From assembly GCA_945898185.1 (NCBI GenBank), contig CAMDHP010000003.1, positions 1 to 64,000 on the forward strand: 64,000 bases of DNA. Reading direction: 5' to 3'. A model generated the notes under the pieces. The model was not told the origin of the DNA and searched no databases. It worked only from the letters and a program-made list of their open reading frames with translations. The DNA is from Akkermansia muciniphila (GTDB lineage Bacteria > Verrucomicrobiota > Verrucomicrobiia > Opitutales > Opitutaceae). Position 1 is the stretch's first letter. Each line of letters begins with the position of its first letter. Positions 37,479 through 46,933 of this stretch are shown here, piece by piece. The position numbers were made by a program, and so were the translations under genes.

Positions 37479-38582
37479 TCAGGAAACGTTACGGGCATCC
37501 TTCTCGGATTCGTAGCGCAGGCCGATGGCTGCGCGCCACCGGTCGAGAGCGGCGAGGTTACCGAGGGTGTCATCCGCGCTCATCTCCGGCACCTCCTTGA
37601 CACCCGCGCGCACGGCGCGGGCAAATGCGTCCGCCTCTAACGCGTAAAGCGGGCCGGCCTCGATCACGATCTCCTCGGGTGCGGCGGCACCGGCGCGGTG
37701 CAAGAAGAGAGAGAGAGCGCCGCCCTCTCGGTTTTTTATCCAAGGTGAAGGCACCAGCAGCCAGCCTCCGGTGCCGTAAATGCGCACCACGTTTTCCTGC
37801 GTGAGACCCACCCCGGTGGCAACCTGCGCGATCACGCCATTACCAAACTTCAACGTTCCCGCCGCATAAACATCCACACCACTCTCGGGGTGAAGCACGC
37901 CAGCCCCGGTCACTTCCACCGGATCAAGAAACGGCCGCCCCGCCGCCGCGCCCGCGACGAGCCGTGACATCGAAACCGCATAGCAACCCACGTCGAGGAT
38001 GCCACCGCCGCCCGCCGCATTAGACCAAAGACGGGACTCGGCCTGATAGTCGGTGCGAAAACTGAATGTCGCTTGCACGAGCCCCACCGTGCCCAGCGCG
38101 CCTTCGTTGATGAGCGACACGATCTTCGCTATCTGTGGATGGAAACGATACATGAACGCCTCCATCAACACCACTCCCGCGCGGCGGGCCGCCGCGAACA
38201 TCACGACGCCCTCGGGGTGGTTCAGCCCAAGTGGTTTTTCGCATAGGATGTGCTTGCCCGCCGCCGCTGCCTTTGCAACCCACTCAGCGTGCTGCGGGTG
38301 GGGTGTCGAAATGTAAACCGCGTCCACCTCCGGGTCGGCGAGCAGGCTTTCGTAGGAACCGTGTGTATTTCCGGGCTTGATACGATGCTCGGCGGCGAAG
38401 CGCTTCGCCGAATCCACCGAGCGACTGCCGACCGCGACGAGCCGACCGGAGCGCGCGGATTTTAGGCCGGTTGCGAACACGCCTGCGATGCGGCCGGTAG
38501 CCAGGATTCCCCAACGCAGAGGCCGAGCGGCGGCGGCGGATTCGGGGATGTTAAGCGTGGGCGCGGCGGCGGGGGTTTCCAT
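37479..38582 (-). CDS. Gfo/Idh/MocA-family NAD(P)-dependent oxidoreductase
   Basis: The protein has 367 residues. A Rossmann domain (LRWGILATGRIAGVFATGL, about 24-44) is followed by the family motifs YISTPHPQHAEWVAKAAAAGKHILCEKPLGL with the catalytic-type EKP Lys, and by ILDVGCYAVSMSRLVAG in the substrate domain. It probably oxidises or reduces a sugar or inositol; a dihydrodiol-dehydrogenase-like subgroup is suggested by MEAFMYRFHPQ. Substrate unknown. Starts at the ATG at 38582, divergent from the SpoU gene with only 65 bp between. Confidence 0.88.
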   Translation of the reverse strand: METPAAAPTLNIPESAAAARPLRWGILATGRIAGVFATGLKSARSGRLVAVGSRSVDSAKRFAAEHRIKPGNTHGSYESLLADPEVDAVYISTPHPQHAEWVAKAAAAGKHILCEKPLGLNHPEGVVMFAAARRAGVVLMEAFMYRFHPQIAKIVSLINEGALGTVGLVQATFSFRTDYQAESRLWSNAAGGGGILDVGCYAVSMSRLVAGAAAGRPFLDPVEVTGAGVLHPESGVDVYAAGTLKFGNGVIAQVATGVGLTQENVVRIYGTGGWLLVPSPWIKNREGGALSLFLHRAGAAAPEEIVIEAGPLYALEADAFARAVRAGVKEVPEMSADDTLGNLAALDRWRAAIGLRYESEKDARNVS

Positions 38583-38647
38583 TGACGCGAAGCTGCACGG
38601 CGCAGGTGGATTGCCAAGCGTGCTTCCCTGCCCCATCAATCGTCCTT

Positions 38648-39394
38648 ATGCCGCTCACCAAGGCCGAGATTACCCGACTGCGTTCCCTGCAGGACAAAAA
38701 AGCCCGCGAGGCCGCCGGCCTCTACGTGGTCGAGAATCCCAAGGTCGTGGCCGAACTGCTCGCCGCCGGCCACCGCTTCGCCGAGCTCTACGCGACCGAG
38801 ACCGCGGCGTTGCCTGCCGGAGCCGACGGTGCGGCGCGACTCGCGCGTGTGACGCAGGCCGAGCTGGCGCGCATCAGCCACTTCCCCACCCCGTCCGATG
38901 TTTTCGCCGTTGGACAGATCGCACGCGCCGCGCTCGCGCCCAGCGAACTCGCGCGAGGGCTGACGCTGGCGCTCGACGGTATTCAAGACCCGGGCAATGT
39001 CGGCACCTTGTTGCGTATCGCGGACTGGTTTGGATTCGCGCGGGTGCTGTTGTCGCCGGACAGCGCGGACCTATTTTCACAAAAGGTAATCAACGCCAGC
39101 ATGGGCTCCTTCGCGCGGGTGCGGGTGGTTACGACCGAGCTGGCCGCCGCGTTAGCGGATGCAGGTGCGGCAGGCGTGCCGGTGCTTGGTTGCGACCTCG
39201 CGGGCGAGCCGGTTTACGAACTAGCGCCGCTGGCGGATGCCGTGGTCGTGATCGGCAGCGAAGGGCGTGGCCTCTCGACCGGAGTGGCGGTGCGGCTGAC
39301 GCGGCGCGTGACGATCCCTCGCCACGGCGGCGCCGAGAGCCTAAACGCCGCCGTCGCTGCCGGCATCGTCTGCGCTGCGCTGCGGCGGGGGTGA
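38648..39394 (+). CDS. TrmH/SpoU-family RNA methyltransferase
   Basis: This 248-residue SPOUT methyltransferase is the second in the window. It begins LTKAEITRLRSLQDKKAREAAGLYVVEN, a typical substrate-binding opening. The three SpoU motifs are ALDGIQDPGNVGTLLRIADWFG, AVVVIGSEGRGLSTGV and IPRHGGAESLNAAVAAGIVC. It resembles YsgA/RlmB-type enzymes acting on 23S rRNA; target unproven. The ATG at 38648 is preferred over the track start (38582), which overlaps the divergent oxidoreductase start. Confidence 0.9.
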   Translation: MPLTKAEITRLRSLQDKKAREAAGLYVVENPKVVAELLAAGHRFAELYATETAALPAGADGAARLARVTQAELARISHFPTPSDVFAVGQIARAALAPSELARGLTLALDGIQDPGNVGTLLRIADWFGFARVLLSPDSADLFSQKVINASMGSFARVRVVTTELAAALADAGAAGVPVLGCDLAGEPVYELAPLADAVVVIGSEGRGLSTGVAVRLTRRVTIPRHGGAESLNAAVAAGIVCAALRRG

Positions 39395-39421
39395 AATCTT
39401 GCGTTTGAGGGCGATTGTGCA

Positions 39422-39772
39422 ATGCCCGACGCAACTATGTCCGCTCCCGCCACGCCCGCCTGCCCCGCCTGCACCCTCAAGGACGTCCTCGTCCACGCCG
39501 ACCACTGGGAGTGCGCGACCTGCGGGAACGAATGGCCGCGCGAGGCCGCGCCCGAGAGTGCACCCGTGATCAAGGACGCCCACGGCACCGTGCTGACCGA
39601 AGGGGATGATGTGGTGTTGATCAAGGACCTGAGGCTGCGCGGTTCATCGCAGGTTTTGAAGCAGGGCTCGAAAGGCAAAAATATCCGCTTGGTGGACGGC
39701 GACCACGAAATCGACTGCAAGGTAGACGGCACGCCGATGGCGCTCAAGGCCTGCTTCGTGAAGAAGGCTTGA
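39422..39772 (+). CDS. yjdM: YjdM/PhnA-like zinc-ribbon protein
   Basis: This small 116-residue protein has an N-terminal zinc ribbon (CPACTLKDVLVHADHWECATC, Cys pairs at about 15/18 and 31/34) and the conserved C-terminal domain DAHGTVLTEGDDVVLIKDLR with SKGKNIRLVDGDHEIDCKVDG. The family was once named PhnA, but it is distinct from phosphonoacetate hydrolase and its role is unknown. An internal Met at codon 6 is an alternative start. Follows the SpoU gene by 27 bp. Confidence 0.9.
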   Translation: MPDATMSAPATPACPACTLKDVLVHADHWECATCGNEWPREAAPESAPVIKDAHGTVLTEGDDVVLIKDLRLRGSSQVLKQGSKGKNIRLVDGDHEIDCKVDGTPMALKACFVKKA

Positions 39773-39841
39773 GCGGCGCGGCTGACGGAGACATGCCGCG
39801 CGTTGCGACGGTGACGCGCGGCGAGCTCGCCGCGGACACAA

Positions 39842-39866
39842 ACCATCGCGTGCAAGGACGCTCCTT
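39842..39866. repeat. Stem-loop repeat, copy B (convergent gap)
   Basis: The arm accatcgcgtgcaaggacgctcctt matches the conserved right arm of copies A and C. Its left partner is degenerate, but just upstream is a perfect inner palindrome cgcggcgagctcgccgcg (39816-39833). It lies between the convergent yjdM and pyruvate kinase genes. Confidence 0.65.
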
Positions 39867-39892
39867 GTTGTTACGTTCAGAATCTTACCGAT

Positions 39893-41326
39893 TCAGTGCA
39901 CTTTGCGGAGCTGGATACTGTCCACCAAGCGATCGTGCGAGAGCAGGTCGGTCACCACAATCAGGCGATCGCCAACTTGCAGACGACCCGAGCGAACCAA
40001 GAAGGTGATGGCGCGCTCGATGGTGTCGTTGGGATCGGAATCGAAGGTCAATAAGTAGGGATCAATGGCCCGAAGTATCCGCATCTCGCGCAGGGTCTCG
40101 ACCGAGTTCGTCATGGCGTAGATCGGAGCGAGGCAAGGGCGCATCGCAGCGAGTCCCTGCGCCATGAAGCCTTGGCGTGTAAAGGTGAGGATGGTAACGC
40201 CCGGCATCTCGTTGGCGAGATGGACGGCGGCTGCGAGGAGCTTGAATTTGTCGCCCAGGAGAAATGCCGGGGCGAGGTTGACGACCGGCTCCTCGGACTC
40301 GACGCGGCGGGCGACTTTTTCGAGGACCCGCACGCTGTCCATCGGGTATTTTCCGATAGTGGTCTCTCCGGAGAGCATGACGCAGTCGGCGCGTTCGTGA
40401 ACGGCGTTGGCGACGTCGGTGATCTCGGCGCGAGTCGGCATCGGCTGCGAGATCATGGATTCCAACATGTGGGTGGCGATGATGACGGCGCGACCGTGGT
40501 CGAAGCAGGCCTGGACGGCGCGGCGCTGGATGGAGGGCAACTCCTCGAAGGGACACTCGATGCCGAGATCGCCGCGCGCGACCATGAGCGCGTCGGTCGC
40601 ACGCACAATCTCGTCAAGGTTAGCGATGGCCTCTTGGTCCTCGATCTTGGCGATGATCTTGGCGCGGGATTTATTGGCCCGCAAAAATTCCCGCAGTTGT
40701 TCGATGTCCTTTCCCTCGCGAACAAAAGAGAGCGCCACGAAATCAATGCCCTCCTCGATGCCCATGAGCGTATCGAGCCGGTCCTTCTCGGTGAAGGACG
40801 GGAGGTTCACCTTCACGCCGGGGAGATTTATGTGGCGGCGCGAGGTGAGCTGCCCGGGTATGAGGACCTTGCAACGGATGTGGGCGTGGTTTTTTTCAAG
40901 CACCTCGAAACGCATCAGGCCGCTATCCACAAGGACGATGTCGCCGACCTTGATGTCGTTGACGAGGTCCTGGTAGTTTACGTTCACCGAGCGGATCTCC
41001 TCGCCGCCATCGCGATCGCCCGGCTTGACGGTGAAGTCAAAGGTCTCGCCGACCTTGAGCTCGATTGGGGAGTCGACGTCACCAGTGCGGATCTCTGGGC
41101 CTTTAATGTCCATCATGATGCCGATCTCGCGGCCGACCTTGGCGGAAATGGCGCGAATGCGACGGATCACGGCGCGGCACCATTCGTGTTTGCCGTGGGC
41201 CATATTCAGGCGGGCGATATCGGCTCCCTCGGTAATAAGTTTTTCCAGCATCTCCTCGGACTCGGTGGCGGGGCCGAGGGTGAAGATGATCTTGGTGCGG
41301 CGGAACTCAGCGTTTGAAATAGCCAT
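39893..41326 (-). CDS. pyk: Pyruvate kinase
   Basis: Pyk makes pyruvate and ATP from PEP and ADP in glycolysis. The 477-residue protein has RRTKIIFTLGPATESEEMLEKL, ADIARLNMAHGKHEW, the MMDIKGPEIRTG loop and the catalytic-Lys motif IIAKIEDQEAIANLDEI. VARGDLGIECPFEELPSIQR, ATHMLESMI, and HERADCVMLSGETTIGKYPM complete the core. A normal C-terminal regulatory domain follows. The start is the ATG at 41326 (MAISNAEFRRTK). The opposing 381-residue ORF is a shadow. PEP carboxykinase lies 4 kb away. Confidence 0.97.
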   Translation of the reverse strand: MAISNAEFRRTKIIFTLGPATESEEMLEKLITEGADIARLNMAHGKHEWCRAVIRRIRAISAKVGREIGIMMDIKGPEIRTGDVDSPIELKVGETFDFTVKPGDRDGGEEIRSVNVNYQDLVNDIKVGDIVLVDSGLMRFEVLEKNHAHIRCKVLIPGQLTSRRHINLPGVKVNLPSFTEKDRLDTLMGIEEGIDFVALSFVREGKDIEQLREFLRANKSRAKIIAKIEDQEAIANLDEIVRATDALMVARGDLGIECPFEELPSIQRRAVQACFDHGRAVIIATHMLESMISQPMPTRAEITDVANAVHERADCVMLSGETTIGKYPMDSVRVLEKVARRVESEEPVVNLAPAFLLGDKFKLLAAAVHLANEMPGVTILTFTRQGFMAQGLAAMRPCLAPIYAMTNSVETLREMRILRAIDPYLLTFDSDPNDTIERAITFLVRSGRLQVGDRLIVVTDLLSHDRLVDSIQLRKVH

Positions 41327-41402
41327 ACAGTTCAAGAGCAAAACGCGCACCAACCGTAGCGCCAGCCAAGATTGGACGCGGGCCCAGATTAGTCGTCGCC
41401 GT

Positions 41403-42200
41403 CTACCAATCGCACGCTGGGGCGCCTTCGCCCGGTCCCACGATATGGAGGCCGCAACTCAGCCGCTTCCTCAGAGCGGCGAAGGTCTGCTCCACCGCCG
41501 CGAGGCTGTTGCAGTCGCGGCTTAGGTGAGTCAGGAAAATCTGCCGCCAATGCGGGCTCGCGGTCGCGGCTAGCAAGTCGTGCGTGGCCTCGTTGGACAA
41601 ATGCCCGTGACGCCCACCGATGCGCTGCTTGGTTTTCCACGGCCGGCGGTGATCCGCCTCCAAAAGCTTCGGACAATGGTTACTCTCCACCACCACGACA
41701 TCGCAGGCGCGCAAGCGGGCGTAAACATGGGCGGGCACGTGCCCGAGGTCGGTGAGCCAGACAAGGCTGCGGCGCGGCGAAAACAGGTCACCATCGATCC
41801 CGCTGGCGAAAGCGAAGCCCACCGGCTCCTGCGCATCGTGCGGCACAGTAAAACTCTCAACCTCGAGGTCGCGAAAAGTGAAACGCGTGCCACTCTCGAA
41901 AATCCGCCAGCTCACTGCGCCGCCGAGCTTGGCGCGCACCGCCCGTGCGGTGGCCTCATTGGCAAAAATAGAAACGTGCGGGTGCTTTTTAAACATCTCC
42001 ACCCCCGCCGCGTGATCGCCGTGCTCATGAGTCAGGAACACCGCATCGAGCTCCTCCGCGCGCGTTTCGGCCGCAACGAGGAGTTCCGTGAGTTTGCGCG
42101 CGGAGAAGCCGGCGTCTATCAGAACCCGCGCCCCGTCGGTTCGCAACAGGGCGGCGTTGCCCGAACTGCCACTGCCGAGGATCTGGATGCGCATCGCCAT
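41403..42200 (-). CDS. MBL-fold metallohydrolase (YycJ/WalJ-like)
   Basis: This 265-residue metallo-beta-lactamase-fold protein begins MRIQILGSGSSGNAALL. It has the metal motif LTHEHGDHAAG (His-x-His-x-Asp-His at about 58-63). Further ligands are in FTVPHDAQEPVGFAF, WLTDLGHVP and IFLTHLSRDCNS. This pattern is typical of the YycJ/WalJ group, linked in Firmicutes to DNA repair and cell-wall signalling. The role here is unproven; phosphodiesterase or nuclease activity is likely. Divergent from queD, with 121 bp between. Confidence 0.87.
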   Translation of the reverse strand: MAMRIQILGSGSSGNAALLRTDGARVLIDAGFSARKLTELLVAAETRAEELDAVFLTHEHGDHAAGVEMFKKHPHVSIFANEATARAVRAKLGGAVSWRIFESGTRFTFRDLEVESFTVPHDAQEPVGFAFASGIDGDLFSPRRSLVWLTDLGHVPAHVYARLRACDVVVVESNHCPKLLEADHRRPWKTKQRIGGRHGHLSNEATHDLLAATASPHWRQIFLTHLSRDCNSLAAVEQTFAALRKRLSCGLHIVGPGEGAPACDW

Positions 42201-42321
42201 GTCTTGTCCGGATCAAATCCGCCCCGCCACCACGCTCAACCCTTCTCTTGCCACCTATTGGGAAAACCATAGCTCCCCGTTGACCCCGCAACCCTTCGGG
42301 TTCACTTCTCTCTCTCCGTCC

Positions 42322-42819
42322 ATGGCCAAGTCTTCTTCAAAATCTCCTGCCGCGCGCACTTCGCGCCCCGCTGTTCGAGCCCTCCGCGGCACAGTTTATG
42401 TGACCCGCCAGGTTCACTTTAATTCCGCCCACCGCCTCTACAATCCGGGCAAGTCCAAGCTCTGGAACGAGGAACATTACGGTCTCTGCTCCAACCCCCA
42501 CTGGCACGGCCACAACTACGTCCTGGAGGTCACCGTGGCTGGCGAGCCCCACCCCGAGACCGGTTACCTGATGGACCTCGGGACGCTGAAAAACATCCTT
42601 GAGGAGCACATTTTAAAGCCCTGCGACCACCGCAACCTCAACGACGAGGTCGCCTTTCTGCGCGACATCATTCCTTCGACCGAAAATCTCGTTATCGCCT
42701 TTTGGGAGCAGATTGAACCTCATATCAAAGCCGGTCGCCTCCACGCGGTTAAGCTTTTCGAAACCCCGCGCAACTTCGCCGAATATCGAGGCCCTTCCAC
42801 CTCCGCGCCCGCGCCGTAA
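42322..42819 (+). CDS. queD: 6-carboxytetrahydropterin synthase
   Basis: QueD converts 7,8-dihydroneopterin triphosphate to 6-carboxytetrahydropterin for queuosine. The 165-residue protein of the PTPS family has zinc ligands VHFNSAHRL and HWHGHNY (His at about 37, 62 and 64) and the catalytic Cys in YGLCSNPHWHGH (about 56). The late MDLGTLKNIL, CDHRNLN and PSTENLVIAFW are also typical. A ~22-residue basic N-terminal extension is unusual. The ATG at 42322 is chosen; the track start is far upstream. Next gene is folE2, which makes its substrate. A pterin-synthase role other than queuosine cannot be excluded. Confidence 0.92.
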   Translation: MAKSSSKSPAARTSRPAVRALRGTVYVTRQVHFNSAHRLYNPGKSKLWNEEHYGLCSNPHWHGHNYVLEVTVAGEPHPETGYLMDLGTLKNILEEHILKPCDHRNLNDEVAFLRDIIPSTENLVIAFWEQIEPHIKAGRLHAVKLFETPRNFAEYRGPSTSAPAP

Positions 42820-42934
42820 ACCCTTTTTAGACAGAATAAGCCCAGCCTTTACCTGCCCGCTCAGCCCGTTCTCAACAAGCTTTAGGTGTTATCGTCCCCA
42901 CCAGCCGGCCCTCTGATCCCTACCAAAAACGACC

Positions 42935-44047
42935 ATGCCCGCCAAACCCTCCCGCCCAAGCCGCGCCAAAACCCGAGGCACGCCGAGACCCAGCTCGGCC
43001 TCCGCTCCCCCTTCCCGCGCCACCGCGAAGGCCGAGCCCGATGCCGCGACTTTCTTCCTGCCGCCCGCCGCCGTGAAAAGGATGTATCTCCACCGCATCG
43101 CCGGCGGTCCCGCCAGACCGCTCATCGTCCGCCGCTACGACGCGGCCTTCACGCTCTCGCACGCCTACAAGGCCTCGCTGCCCGACATGATGGAAGCCAT
43201 TGAGGCCATCCCAGGCGCGCCCGTCGCCATCCAGCAGGTCGGCATCTCCGGCTTCAAACTGCCGCTTCGCTACCGCACCAAAAATAGAAAAACCGTCCAC
43301 ACCTTGGAGACGAGCGTCACCGGCACCGTCTCCCTCGCAGCCGGACTGAAGGGCATCAACATGAGCCGCATCATGCGCTCGTTCTACGAGCACGCCGACG
43401 AGGTGTTCACGCCCGACTTGCTCGCCCGAATCCTCGAAAAATACCGCCGCGACGTCGGCTCACTTTCCGCCCGCCTGCGGCTCGATTTTTCCTACCCGAT
43501 GCCGCAACGCGCCCTGCGCAGCGGCCTCGTGGGCTGGCAATATTACCAGGCCGCGTTCCTCGCTCGCATCGCCGACGACGGCGCAGTGCGCCGTTTCATC
43601 GAGCTCGATTTCGTTTACTCCTCCGCCTGCCCGTGCAGCGCCGAACTCAGCGAACACGCCCGCGACACCCGGGCTGTTTATGCCATTCCCCACAACCAGC
43701 GCTCCAAAGCCCGCGTGCTCGTCGAGCTCGCCACTGGCGCAAAGTTTCATTTCGAGGAACTGCAAGCCCATGTGCTGCGTGGCCTCATCACCGAAACGCA
43801 GGTGATGGTGAAACGCGAAGACGAGCAGGCCTTCGCCGAGCTTAACGGCGCGCACATCAAATTCGTCGAAGACGCCGCCCGCCTTGTTTATGCGGAGCTC
43901 GCGCCCGACGCCCGTATCGCAGATTTCCAAATCGCCTGCTCGCACCTCGAATCGCTTCACTCCCACGACGCCGTCAGCGTCATCTGCAAGGGCGTGCCGG
44001 GCGGACTCACCGCCGACTTCGATGCCTTCCGCAGTCTAGTTTGTTAA
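42935..44047 (+). CDS. folE2: GTP cyclohydrolase FolE2 (type IB)
   Basis: FolE2 converts GTP to 7,8-dihydroneopterin triphosphate, feeding folate and queuosine. The 370-residue protein has the family's active-site region [18 protein letters not shown] (Cys at about 232 and 234) and [16 protein letters not shown]. Late stretches [35 protein letters not shown], quoted here in overlapping part only, and [16 protein letters not shown] are also typical. The first ~45 residues are low-complexity, so the true start may be later. Type IB enzymes can work without zinc, unlike FolE. It follows queD by 115 bp. Confidence 0.93.
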   Translation: MPAKPSRPSRAKTRGTPRPSSASAPPSRATAKAEPDAATFFLPPAAVKRMYLHRIAGGPARPLIVRRYDAAFTLSHAYKASLPDMMEAIEAIPGAPVAIQQVGISGFKLPLRYRTKNRKTVHTLETSVTGTVSLAAGLKGINMSRIMRSFYEHADEVFTPDLLARILEKYRRDVGSLSARLRLDFSYPMPQRALRSGLVGWQYYQAAFLARIADDGAVRRFIELDFVYSSACPCSAELSEHARDTRAVYAIPHNQRSKARVLVELATGAKFHFEELQAHVLRGLITETQVMVKREDEQAFAELNGAHIKFVEDAARLVYAELAPDARIADFQIACSHLESLHSHDAVSVICKGVPGGLTADFDAFRSLVC

Positions 44048-44068
44048 TTCTTCATCCCGCCAAATCTC

Positions 44069-44809
44069 GTGGCTAAAAAGTCCTCCGCCTCCCGCCGCCG
44101 GCCGCCGTTTATTCTCATCACCGGCGCAAGCCAGGGCCTCGGCGCCGCCCTCGCGTTCGCTTACGCGCGCACCTTTCCCGGCTCGAAGCTCGCCCTCGTC
44201 GCCCGCAACGCCCGCAACTTGGAAAAAGTCGCCGCCCGCTGCGAAGCCCTCGGGGCCGATGCCCATGGGTTCGTCTGCGACGCTTCCGACGATGCAGCCG
44301 TCGCCCGCTTGCCCGCCGCCGTATCCAAAGTCTTCCGACGCACGCCCGATATCGTGGTCAACAACGCCGGGCGCTTCGCCTCCGCGACTTTCGCTGCGAC
44401 TACGCCTGCGATTTTTGACGACATGCTCGGCGCCAATCTCCGCTCTGCCTACCTCGTCACCCGCGCCTTCCTGCCCGCGTTCGCCGAACGCAAGGCCGGC
44501 GACTTTGTTTTCATCAGCTCCATCTGCGGTAAAATCGTGCTCCCCGCCTGCGCCGCCTACACCGTGGCGAAGCACGGCCTCACCGGCCTCGCCGCCGCTC
44601 TCCGCGCCGAAACCAAGGGCACGGGCTTACGCGTGCTCTGCATCCACCCGGGTGCGACCGACACCCCCGCGTGGGATGGCTCCGGCGTGAATCGCACCCG
44701 CATGATGACGGCCGCAAGTGTCGCCGAAGCGGTCGTCGCCCTGACCTCGCTCGACGCTTGCACCGTCGCCGAAGAAATTACCCTCCGGCCGAGCGGCGGA
44801 GACCTCTGA
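44069..44809 (+). CDS. Short-chain dehydrogenase/reductase
   Basis: This classical SDR has 246 residues and starts at a GTG (44069). The cofactor motif is TGASQGLGAALA (about 18-24), then NNAG, the catalytic Ser in FVFISSICGK, and YTVAK (Tyr about 164, Lys about 168). The basic residues near the first strand suggest NADPH. It lies 21 bp after folE2, so co-transcription is likely, and a pterin reductase (sepiapterin- or dihydropteridine-like) is a reasonable but untested idea. Convergent with pckG. Confidence 0.85.
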   Translation: MAKKSSASRRRPPFILITGASQGLGAALAFAYARTFPGSKLALVARNARNLEKVAARCEALGADAHGFVCDASDDAAVARLPAAVSKVFRRTPDIVVNNAGRFASATFAATTPAIFDDMLGANLRSAYLVTRAFLPAFAERKAGDFVFISSICGKIVLPACAAYTVAKHGLTGLAAALRAETKGTGLRVLCIHPGATDTPAWDGSGVNRTRMMTAASVAEAVVALTSLDACTVAEEITLRPSGGDL

Positions 44810-44847
44810 GCGGCGGTCGCGCTTTCAGCGCTTGCGGTGCCTGACCT

Positions 44848-44935
44848 AGGAGTTTGTTGCACGCGATTCCGAATCGCCGCCGCACCAGCGGCGGCGGTGT
44901 GAATACTGCAATCCACCGCGTGCAAGCACGCTCCT
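44848..44935. repeat. Long stem-loop repeat, copy C (convergent gap)
   Basis: The left arm aggagtttgttgcacgcgat (44848-44867) pairs imperfectly with ccgcgtgcaagcacgctcct (44916-44935). The inner stem is gccgccgc-acca-gcggcggc. It lies between the convergent SDR and pckG genes. The outer arm is shared with copies A (33874) and B (39842), while the inner palindrome differs in each. Confidence 0.75.
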
Positions 44936-44977
44936 CCATGGCCGGAGATCAGTCCTGTTTTTGCATCCAACGCAGAA

Positions 44978-46804
44978 TCACAGACGGCAGATAAGCAGTT
45001 CGCGCTCAAAAATCATCTCTTTCGGCAAGTGAGCGTGGAGATCAACAAAGAGCTCTTCGTGGCCGAGAATCTCGGCGCGCCAGGCAAGGCGGTCCACCGT
45101 GGTGAGGGTCTCGAAGGTTTCGCGGGGAAAATCCAAGCCGGTCCAATCAATGTCTTCGTAGCGTGGCATCCAGCCGATGGGCGTCTCGCGGGCGCGGGCG
45201 CGGCCTTGGCAGCGGTCCACGATCCATTTGAGCACGCGCATATTCTCGCTAAAGCCAGGCCAGATGAAGTGGCCGGCCGCGTCTTTGCGAAACCAGTTTA
45301 CGCAGAAAATACGCGGGGAGGCATCGAGGCCGCGCTGCATCTTGATCCAGTGGCGGAAGTAGTCGCCCATGTGGTAGCCGCAGAAGGGCAGCATCGCCAT
45401 GGGATCGCGGCGGACTTTCCCGATGGTGCCGGCGGCGGCGGCGGTCATCTCGGAGCCCATGGTCGCGCCGACGTAAACGCCGCCGGACCAGTTGAAGGCC
45501 TGGGTCACGAGCGGCATGGTGGTGGCGCGGCGTCCGCCGAAGATGATGGCGGCGATGGGCACGCCGGCGGGGTGTTCCCAATCGGGGTCAATGGTGGGGC
45601 ACTGGCGGGCGGGTGCGGTGAAGCGGGAGTTGGCGTGGGCGGCCTTTGCGCCGGTTTCCTTGCCGATGGCGGGCGTCCATTTTTTGCCCTGCCAATCGGT
45701 GCATTCGGCGGGGGGCTGATCGGTCATGCCCTCCCACCAAACGCCGCCTTCGGACGTGAGTGCGACATTGGTGAAAATGGTGTTCCGTGCGAGGGAGGCC
45801 ATCGCGTTGGGGTTGGTTTTGAGTGACGTGCCCGGAGCGACGCCGAAGAAGCCGGCCTCGGGATTAATGGCGCGGAGGTGACCCTCGGCGTCGGGCTTTA
45901 GCCACGCGATGTCGTCGCCGACGGTGGTGATTTTCCAGCCCTTGGCGGCCAGAGGGGCCGGCGGAATGAGCATGGCGAAGTTGGTCTTGCCGCAAGCGGA
46001 GGGAAAGGCGGCGGCGACGTAGGTCTTTTTACCTTGGGGATCCTCGACGCCGAGGATGAGCATGTGCTCGGCCATCCAGCCCTCGTCGCGGGCCATGGCG
46101 GAGGCAATGCGGAGGGCGAAGCATTTTTTGCCCAGAAGAGCGTTGCCGCCGTAGCCGGAGCCGAAGGACCAGATCTCACGGCTCTCGGGAAAGTGGACGA
46201 TGTATTTATCGGGATTGCAGGGCCAAGGGACATCCCTCTCGCCGGTTGCGAGGGGGCGACCGACGGAGTGCATGCAAGGGACGACGCGCTTTTCGGCTTT
46301 ATCAATCTCGGCCAGCACAGGCAGGCCGATGCGGGCCATGATGCGCATATTGACGACGACATAGGGCGAGTCGGTGAGTTGCACGCCGAGCTGCGCCATG
46401 GGCGAACCGACGGGGCCCATTGAGAAGGGCAAAACGTAGAGGGTGCGGCCGGCCATGCAGCCGGCGAAGAGGCCCTTGAGCTTGCGGCGCATCTCGTAGG
46501 GCTCGACCCAGTTGTTGGTGGGGCCGGCGTTGTCCTTGGAAAGGGAGCAGATGAAAGTGCGGTCCTCGACGCGGGCAACGTCGTCGGGGTCGGAGCGGGC
46601 GAGGAAGCAGCCGGGCCAGAGGTTTTCGTTGAGTTGAGTGAAAGTGCCGGCGGAGACGAGGCCGGCGCAGAGCGCATCGTATTCCTCCTGCGAGCCGTCC
46701 ACCCAGTGGATGGCGGCGGGCGTGGTGAGCGCGGCCATTTTCTCTACCCAGCGGAGAAGATGGCGGTTGGTGCTGAGCGGCGCGGCGGGGTTGCGAGTGT
46801 TCAT
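44978..46804 (-). CDS. pckG: Phosphoenolpyruvate carboxykinase (GTP)
   Basis: PckG converts oxaloacetate and GTP to PEP in gluconeogenesis. The 608-residue protein matches the GTP-dependent family in length and motifs. The N-terminal [26 protein letters not shown] region is present in full. FPSACGKTN (residues ~267-275) holds the P-loop and reactive Cys. [20 protein letters not shown] and the GTP-binding [19 protein letters not shown] region complete the active site. Together with pyk nearby it sets the PEP/pyruvate node, but they are separate transcripts. Confidence 0.97.
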   Translation of the reverse strand: MNTRNPAAPLSTNRHLLRWVEKMAALTTPAAIHWVDGSQEEYDALCAGLVSAGTFTQLNENLWPGCFLARSDPDDVARVEDRTFICSLSKDNAGPTNNWVEPYEMRRKLKGLFAGCMAGRTLYVLPFSMGPVGSPMAQLGVQLTDSPYVVVNMRIMARIGLPVLAEIDKAEKRVVPCMHSVGRPLATGERDVPWPCNPDKYIVHFPESREIWSFGSGYGGNALLGKKCFALRIASAMARDEGWMAEHMLILGVEDPQGKKTYVAAAFPSACGKTNFAMLIPPAPLAAKGWKITTVGDDIAWLKPDAEGHLRAINPEAGFFGVAPGTSLKTNPNAMASLARNTIFTNVALTSEGGVWWEGMTDQPPAECTDWQGKKWTPAIGKETGAKAAHANSRFTAPARQCPTIDPDWEHPAGVPIAAIIFGGRRATTMPLVTQAFNWSGGVYVGATMGSEMTAAAAGTIGKVRRDPMAMLPFCGYHMGDYFRHWIKMQRGLDASPRIFCVNWFRKDAAGHFIWPGFSENMRVLKWIVDRCQGRARARETPIGWMPRYEDIDWTGLDFPRETFETLTTVDRLAWRAEILGHEELFVDLHAHLPKEMIFERELLICRL

Positions 46805-46827
46805 GGTAGGCAGGGAGTGGCGGATAA

Positions 46828-46932
46828 TCTTTCTCTCATTCTTTCTCGGGAATGGGTTCGGCGATTAAGCAGCCGGCGGTTTTTAGGGACGGAAAAGCAT
46901 CGGGAACGGGAATGAGAAAGAGAATGGGAATG
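46828..46932. repeat. Imperfect inverted tract of gaac/gaat repeats
   Basis: The left tract tctttctctcattctttctc (46828 onward) and right tract gaacgggaatgagaaagaga (46904 onward) are imperfect reverse complements in the gap between the CDF gene stop and the pckG start. Units resemble the tract at 20860. Confidence 0.4.
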
Positions 46933-46933
46933 A

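Noticed and set aside
40172-41317. 381-residue plus-strand ORF
   Set aside because: Antisense shadow of pyruvate kinase.
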